Positions 7,018 to 7,492 of a DNA stretch of 7,492 nucleotides are shown piece by piece. Position 1 is the stretch's first letter; each line of letters opens with the position of its first letter. Position numbers and translations under genes: made by a program. Under the pieces are notes generated by a model, which was given only the letters and a program-made list of their open reading frames with translations, had not been told where the DNA came from and did not search any database. The stretch comes from Balneolaceae bacterium (lineage in GTDB: Bacteria; Bacteroidota; Rhodothermia; Balneolales; Balneolaceae), in contig SLGL01000164.1 in the NCBI GenBank assembly GCA_007123785.1, forward strand, positions 1-7,492, read 5' to 3'.

Positions 7018-7492
7018 GCTCCCGTTTCTGTTAGTTTCATCTTGTCCAGTTCAGCTCCAATCATTTCAATTACAGGATCATCAGTTCGAAATTCTTTTTC
7101 GTCAACAGATTGAACCGGAATAATTTCTCTCACACTATTCGTGAGCCAAATGCAATCAGCAACTTCAAGTTGTCCGTATTGAAAATTACCTTCACTAAGC
7201 TTTAATCCTGAATGTCGGTGAACAATTTCAATCACAGAATTTCTCATAATTCCAGGTAAAATATCACAGGCTGTGGATGGGGTATAAACCTCATTTCCAT
7301 TTTTCCAGAAAATATTTGCTATAGAAGTTTCGGCGATAAAACCATTTACAGTTAGCATGAGGGCATCATCAGCACCAGCATCCACCGCTTCGCGAAAGGC
7401 ATTTCGGTAGTGTAGCATGTTGCTGAGTTTCAGGTTCGCAGGTCTGCACTCAGCGGGAACTACTTTGGTTTTCACGGAGACCAGCCGGGTTG
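7014..7492 (-). CDS. pabC: PLP class IV aminotransferase, C-terminal part, probably aminodeoxychorismate lyase (PabC)
   Basis: Fold-type IV PLP enzyme cut by the right edge of the window: the frame stays open to base 7492, and a GTG at 7473-7475 is just an internal Val codon, so the N-terminal third or more is missing. Seen, numbering from that Val codon: the PLP lysine region NLKLSN (14-19, Lys16 as the expected Schiff-base residue), GADDALML (34-41), GFIAETSIANIFW (45-57, the E-x-S-x-x-N motif), TPSTACDILPGIMR (65-78, the LPGxxR motif) and LTNSVREIIPV (111-121). The family includes branched-chain aminotransferase, D-amino-acid aminotransferase and aminodeoxychorismate lyase. The ATGA overlap with folC favours the last, which releases pyruvate from aminodeoxychorismate to give p-aminobenzoate for folate. 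The family is firm; the substrate is inferred from context. In some relatives this domain is fused to PabB, which the missing part could reveal. Confidence 0.75.
   Translation of the reverse strand, partial: TRLVSVKTKVVPAECRPANLKLSNMLHYRNAFREAVDAGADDALMLTVNGFIAETSIANIFWKNGNEVYTPSTACDILPGIMRNSVIEIVHRHSGLKLSEGNFQYGQLEVADCIWLTNSVREIIPVQSVDEKEFRTDDPVIEMIGAELDKMKLTETGA

Noticed and set aside
7014..7475. A complete 153-residue aminotransferase starting at GTG 7473-7475
   Set aside because: The frame continues to the window edge with family-like residues, and class IV enzymes are much longer, so the GTG is an internal Val codon.
1..7492. CRISPR arrays, insertion sequences, attachment sites, tRNA or rRNA genes, defence genes
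   Set aside because: Reading both strands shows no spaced direct repeats, transposase motifs, cloverleaf sequences or known defence-protein motifs; nearly all the sequence is housekeeping coding DNA.

Overview
This is a seven-gene bacterial housekeeping window. It is moderately AT-rich by eye, with short intergenic gaps. MenA, MenC, MenE and the long Rho with a disordered insert, together with weak or absent Shine-Dalgarno sites before most genes, point to a Bacteroidota/Balneolota-type organism (menaquinone user). That placement is an inference from gene style and carries low to moderate confidence. I see no mobile element, CRISPR array, phage gene, tRNA or rRNA.

Left part, + strand (1-3491): three late menaquinone genes stand head to tail with gaps of 3 and 5 bases. 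They are menA (DHNA prenyltransferase, TTG start or a start outside the window), menC (o-succinylbenzoate synthase) and menE (o-succinylbenzoate-CoA ligase). MenC makes OSB, MenE activates it to OSB-CoA, MenB (not in the window) cyclises it towards DHNA, and MenA attaches the polyprenyl tail in the membrane. MenF, MenD, MenB and MenH are probably upstream of base 1 or elsewhere.

Middle (3492-4143): a 95-base convergent gap is followed by a small dodecin-fold gene on the - strand. This dodecin has the strongest Shine-Dalgarno in the window but lacks the Trp and Gln that bind flavin in classical dodecins. Upstream of it lies a 341-base stretch with no confident gene, containing a 94-codon start-less open frame on the - strand and a short hairpin.

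Right part, - strand (4144-7492): transcription runs from the right edge through a class IV aminotransferase (truncated by the window, probably pabC), folC (overlapping it by ATGA) and, after 75 bases, rho. The pair pabC-folC fits folate synthesis: PabC makes p-aminobenzoate and FolC adds glutamate to dihydropteroate/folates. Rho may be the distal gene of that transcript or have its own promoter.

I did not find a convincing undescribed system. The most checkable oddities are the dodecin with altered ligand residues, the lysine-rich insert in Rho, a FolC whose usual Gly-Arg motif before the DGGHN box is replaced, and the unexplained open frame between dodecin and rho.
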